From: Photobacterium malacitanum
GTDB lineage: Bacteria > Pseudomonadota > Gammaproteobacteria > Enterobacterales > Vibrionaceae
Direction of reading: 5' to 3'
Assembly: GCF_900185615.1 (NCBI RefSeq)
Contig: NZ_FYAK01000007.1
Span: 1-64,000 of the forward strand
Length of the DNA: 64,000 nucleotides
Below the pieces are notes generated by a model. It made no database searches, was not told where the DNA came from, and saw nothing but the letters and a program-made list of their open reading frames with translations. A program made the position numbers and the translations under genes. Within the stretch, counting starts at the first letter, position 1. Every line of letters begins with the position of its first letter. Below are positions 61,981-64,000 of this stretch, piece by piece.

Positions 61981-62643
61981 ATGACAGCAAGTTGGCAAGC
62001 GTTTATCGAGCAGCAACAACAATTAGCGTATTTTAAGGATATTGAACAAGCAGTGACACTTGCTCGCGCTGAAGGTAAAACGGTTTTTCCTCCTCAAAAA
62101 GATGTGTTTAACGCGTTTACAAGTACACCATTAATGACAACGAAAGTGGTGATTTTAGGTCAAGATCCTTATCATGGCCCGAATCAAGCTCATGGGTTGA
62201 GTTTTTCGGTATTACCTGGTGTAAAAACACCACCATCATTGGTTAATATGTATAAAGAATTAGCGACTGATATTGACGGGTTTACGATCCCTGATCAAGG
62301 GTATTTGCAGTCATGGGCAGATCAAGGGGTGTTATTACTTAATACTGTGCTAACGGTTGAGCAAGGTAACGCCCATTCTCATGCTAAAATTGGTTGGGAA
62401 ACGTTTACTGATCGTGCTATTGAATATATTAATGATAATACCGAAGGGGTGATTTTTTTATTGTGGGGCGCTCATGCTCAAAAGAAAGGTAAAAAAATAG
62501 ATGCCAACCGACATCATGTTCTGACCTCAGCCCATCCATCACCATTGTCAGCTTACCGTGGTTTTTTTGGGTGTAAGCATTTCTCAGCAACGAATGCGTT
62601 ATTAATTGCAATGAATAAAACGCCGATTGATTGGCAATTATAA
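61981..62643 (+). CDS. ung: Uracil-DNA glycosylase
   Basis: A 220-residue family 1 enzyme that removes uracil from DNA. The water-activating motif [18 protein letters not shown] (about 60-77) and the minor-groove loop [17 protein letters not shown] (about 182-198) are complete, as is [11 protein letters not shown]. Its product, an abasic site, is the substrate of the endonuclease IV encoded three bases upstream, so the pairing makes functional sense. Confidence 0.98.
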   Translation: MTASWQAFIEQQQQLAYFKDIEQAVTLARAEGKTVFPPQKDVFNAFTSTPLMTTKVVILGQDPYHGPNQAHGLSFSVLPGVKTPPSLVNMYKELATDIDGFTIPDQGYLQSWADQGVLLLNTVLTVEQGNAHSHAKIGWETFTDRAIEYINDNTEGVIFLLWGAHAQKKGKKIDANRHHVLTSAHPSPLSAYRGFFGCKHFSATNALLIAMNKTPIDWQL

Positions 62644-62673
62644 TCATAGCGTAAATATTGCTTAAAGGAATAA

Positions 62674-62703
62674 AACGGCCAGCAGTGAAGCTGGCCGTTA
62701 TTT
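62674..62703. terminator. Terminator between ung and the DUF3545 gene
   Basis: AACGGCCAGC, AGTGAA and GCTGGCCGTT form a ten-base-pair stem, followed by ATTTAGTT. It stands between two convergent genes and may serve both, though the T tract is broken. Confidence 0.75.
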
Positions 62704-62711
62704 AGTTGTTA

Positions 62712-62894
62712 CTAAAAATCAAAATCATCACTATTGAAACTACCGCACATATCCATATCTTGTAGTTCTCGACGTAGTCTTTGACGATCTTTTAAGGCTT
62801 CAATTTCACGCCATTTTCTCTTTTCCGGTTTTGCGCGAGAGCGGCGCGAAACTGTATCCGTAGTCATCATATCGTCGAATGCAAAGCTATCCAT
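62712..62894 (-). CDS. DUF3545 family protein
   Basis: A 60-residue soluble, charged protein of the DUF3545 family as I recognise it from gamma-proteobacteria. It has an acidic N-terminus, a basic central stretch RRSRAKPEKRKWREIEALKD (about 18-37) that looks helical, and an acidic tail with MDMCGSFNSDDFDF. There is no membrane or signal segment. Function is not known. AGGTG precedes the ATG. Confidence 0.8.
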   Translation of the reverse strand: MDSFAFDDMMTTDTVSRRSRAKPEKRKWREIEALKDRQRLRRELQDMDMCGSFNSDDFDF

Positions 62895-63392
62895 AAAGCA
62901 CCTATTCCTACTCTACGCTTGATGTAAGCGTTCAGATTATTTATTACCATAGAATGGTTGACAATAAAATTGAACTGTTTCTCATTTGTTACCAAAAGAT
63001 GAAATATTTATGTGCAGAATATCACGATTGGTGATTATTTGGTTAAATAACGGTCTGTTATAGTGTTAAATAACTATTTTATAGCTTTGGTGTCCAGATG
63101 ATATCAAAGTTGTCAATAATATAAGATTTACTGATGGTTAAGGGGTGGTAATTATTGTTTTTTTATTATGAGTGGATTGTGTAACACATTGTAAAAATAA
63201 CGAGAATGAGATTATTTTTATTCTAATAAAGGTCTTATACTTTAATAGTAAATTTATAGCTTAAATTATTTATCATAATAACGAATGCTTATAGCGTATT
63301 ATTATTGAGGCCATTAGTGTTCTTGCTCACGACAGATAACAGTGCAAGTTAGGGCTTTATATCATTCTTTATCGATCAGTGAAGGCATCAAT
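62895..63392 (+). promoter_or_regulatory. Intergenic region before the alanine/sodium symporter gene
   Basis: These 498 very AT-rich bases between divergent genes contain no supported open frame or RNA gene. They should hold the promoters of both neighbours. I could not pick a convincing operator. Confidence 0.4.
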
Positions 63393-64000
63393 GTGAACAG
63401 TCAAATTAACTTTATCAATGATTTGTTGTGGGGATCGATATTGATATATTTGCTAATTGGTATTGGCATTTATTTTACTTATCGGCTTAATTTTATTCAG
63501 TTCCGTCATTTTAAGCATATGTTTGCGATAATGAAAAATAGTCGCAAATCGGATGCCGCGGGTATTTCTTCTTTTCAAGCGCTATGTACCAGTCTTGCAG
63601 CAAGAGTTGGCACTGGTAATATGGCAGGAGTGGCGGTTGCGTTAACTCTGGGTGGCCCTGGGGCTATTTTTTGGATGTGGTTAATTGCTATGTTAGGCAT
63701 GGCAACCGCTTTTGCAGAAAGTGCATTAGCACAACTGTATAAAACCCGTGATGATGATGGTAATTATCGTGGTGGGCCTGCTTATTATATGGAGCGAGGC
63801 TTGGGAATGCGTTGGATGGGAATGATGTTTTCTATCTTTCTTATTATCGCTTTTGGGCTAGTTTTTAATGCGGTACAAGCTAATTCAATCACTCAGGCTA
63901 CTGAGGTTGCGTTTGGATGGCAGCCACAATATGTCGGTTTAGGGTTGGTTTTATTAACTGGAGTGATTATTTTTGGTGGTATGCGAGCGATCGCACGTAC
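63393..64000 (+). CDS. Alanine/glycine:sodium symporter (AGCS family), 5' part
   Basis: The first 202 codons of a membrane symporter, cut by the window end. It begins at GTG (63393), since the ATG two bases earlier is followed at once by a stop; GAAGG lies seven bases upstream. Family features are visible: the N-terminal helix, YFTYRLNFIQFRHF (about 27-40), the sodium-site segment SSFQALCTSLAARVGTGNMAG (about 60-80), GGPGAIFWMWLIA and the AFAESALAQLY stretch (about 105-115). It then has RGGPAYYMERGLG. It would couple sodium entry to alanine or glycine uptake; the substrate is from family knowledge. Confidence 0.93.
   Translation, partial: MNSQINFINDLLWGSILIYLLIGIGIYFTYRLNFIQFRHFKHMFAIMKNSRKSDAAGISSFQALCTSLAARVGTGNMAGVAVALTLGGPGAIFWMWLIAMLGMATAFAESALAQLYKTRDDDGNYRGGPAYYMERGLGMRWMGMMFSIFLIIAFGLVFNAVQANSITQATEVAFGWQPQYVGLGLVLLTGVIIFGGMRAIAR

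Overview
The window is a stretch of a gamma-proteobacterial chromosome, almost certainly Vibrionaceae. The chitin operon with ChiS, the block mtnN-cbiB-btuF next to two glutamate synthases, arcA/arcB in convergent orientation, and aceK-thrLABC-grcA-nfo-ung all match the Vibrio/Photobacterium gene neighbourhoods I know. Low G+C and moderate divergence from Vibrio cholerae proteins make Photobacterium my best guess, but the genus is an inference. Nearly everything is core or long-standing genome; I see no prophage, integron, insertion sequence or CRISPR array.

Layout. (1) 1-3200: the 3' two thirds of a 23S rRNA gene, two tandem 5S genes and tRNA-Asp, followed by a decaying tandem duplication of the tRNA-Asp/terminator/palindromic-element block. 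(2) 3208-3597: a small unknown membrane protein. (3) 3885-22469, all minus strand: the chitin-oligosaccharide utilisation cluster. The solute-binding protein gene comes first, then two permeases, two ATPases, a GH9 glucosaminidase, GlcNAc kinase, GH20 hexosaminidase, chitobiose phosphorylase and hexosamine-phosphate mutase, with the regulator ChiS upstream. The region before the first gene carries a promoter-like sequence, phased direct repeats and a leader able to form a pseudoknot. (4) 22738-33768: rsmC, an AI-2E-family permease, a Fur-box-preceded 35-residue cysteine-rich membrane peptide missed by length cut-offs, hemL, clcA, erpA, an M23 murein endopeptidase, a DedA protein, a TRIC-type channel, btuF and a divergent CbiB-like protein. 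(5) 33795-46963: mtnN and two complete glutamate synthases of different lineages, placed in tandem. (6) 47448-52801: a YhcC-type radical SAM protein, arcB and arcA facing each other, and an RraA-like protein. (7) 52784-60767: a small predicted outer-membrane protein, aceK, the threonine operon with leader peptide and attenuator, and grcA with two FNR-type boxes. (8) 60768-64000: nfo, ung, a DUF3545 protein and the start of an alanine/sodium symporter cut by the window edge.

How it fits together. The chitin cluster imports (GlcNAc)n, mainly chitobiose, and cleaves it by phosphorolysis and hydrolysis; a kinase and a mutase bring the products to GlcNAc-6-P. ChiS, held off by the binding protein, controls it. 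ArcB/ArcA, an FNR box before arcA and paired FNR boxes before grcA form a redox-control theme. The two glutamate synthases, the threonine operon and mtnN cover amino-acid and methyl-cycle metabolism.
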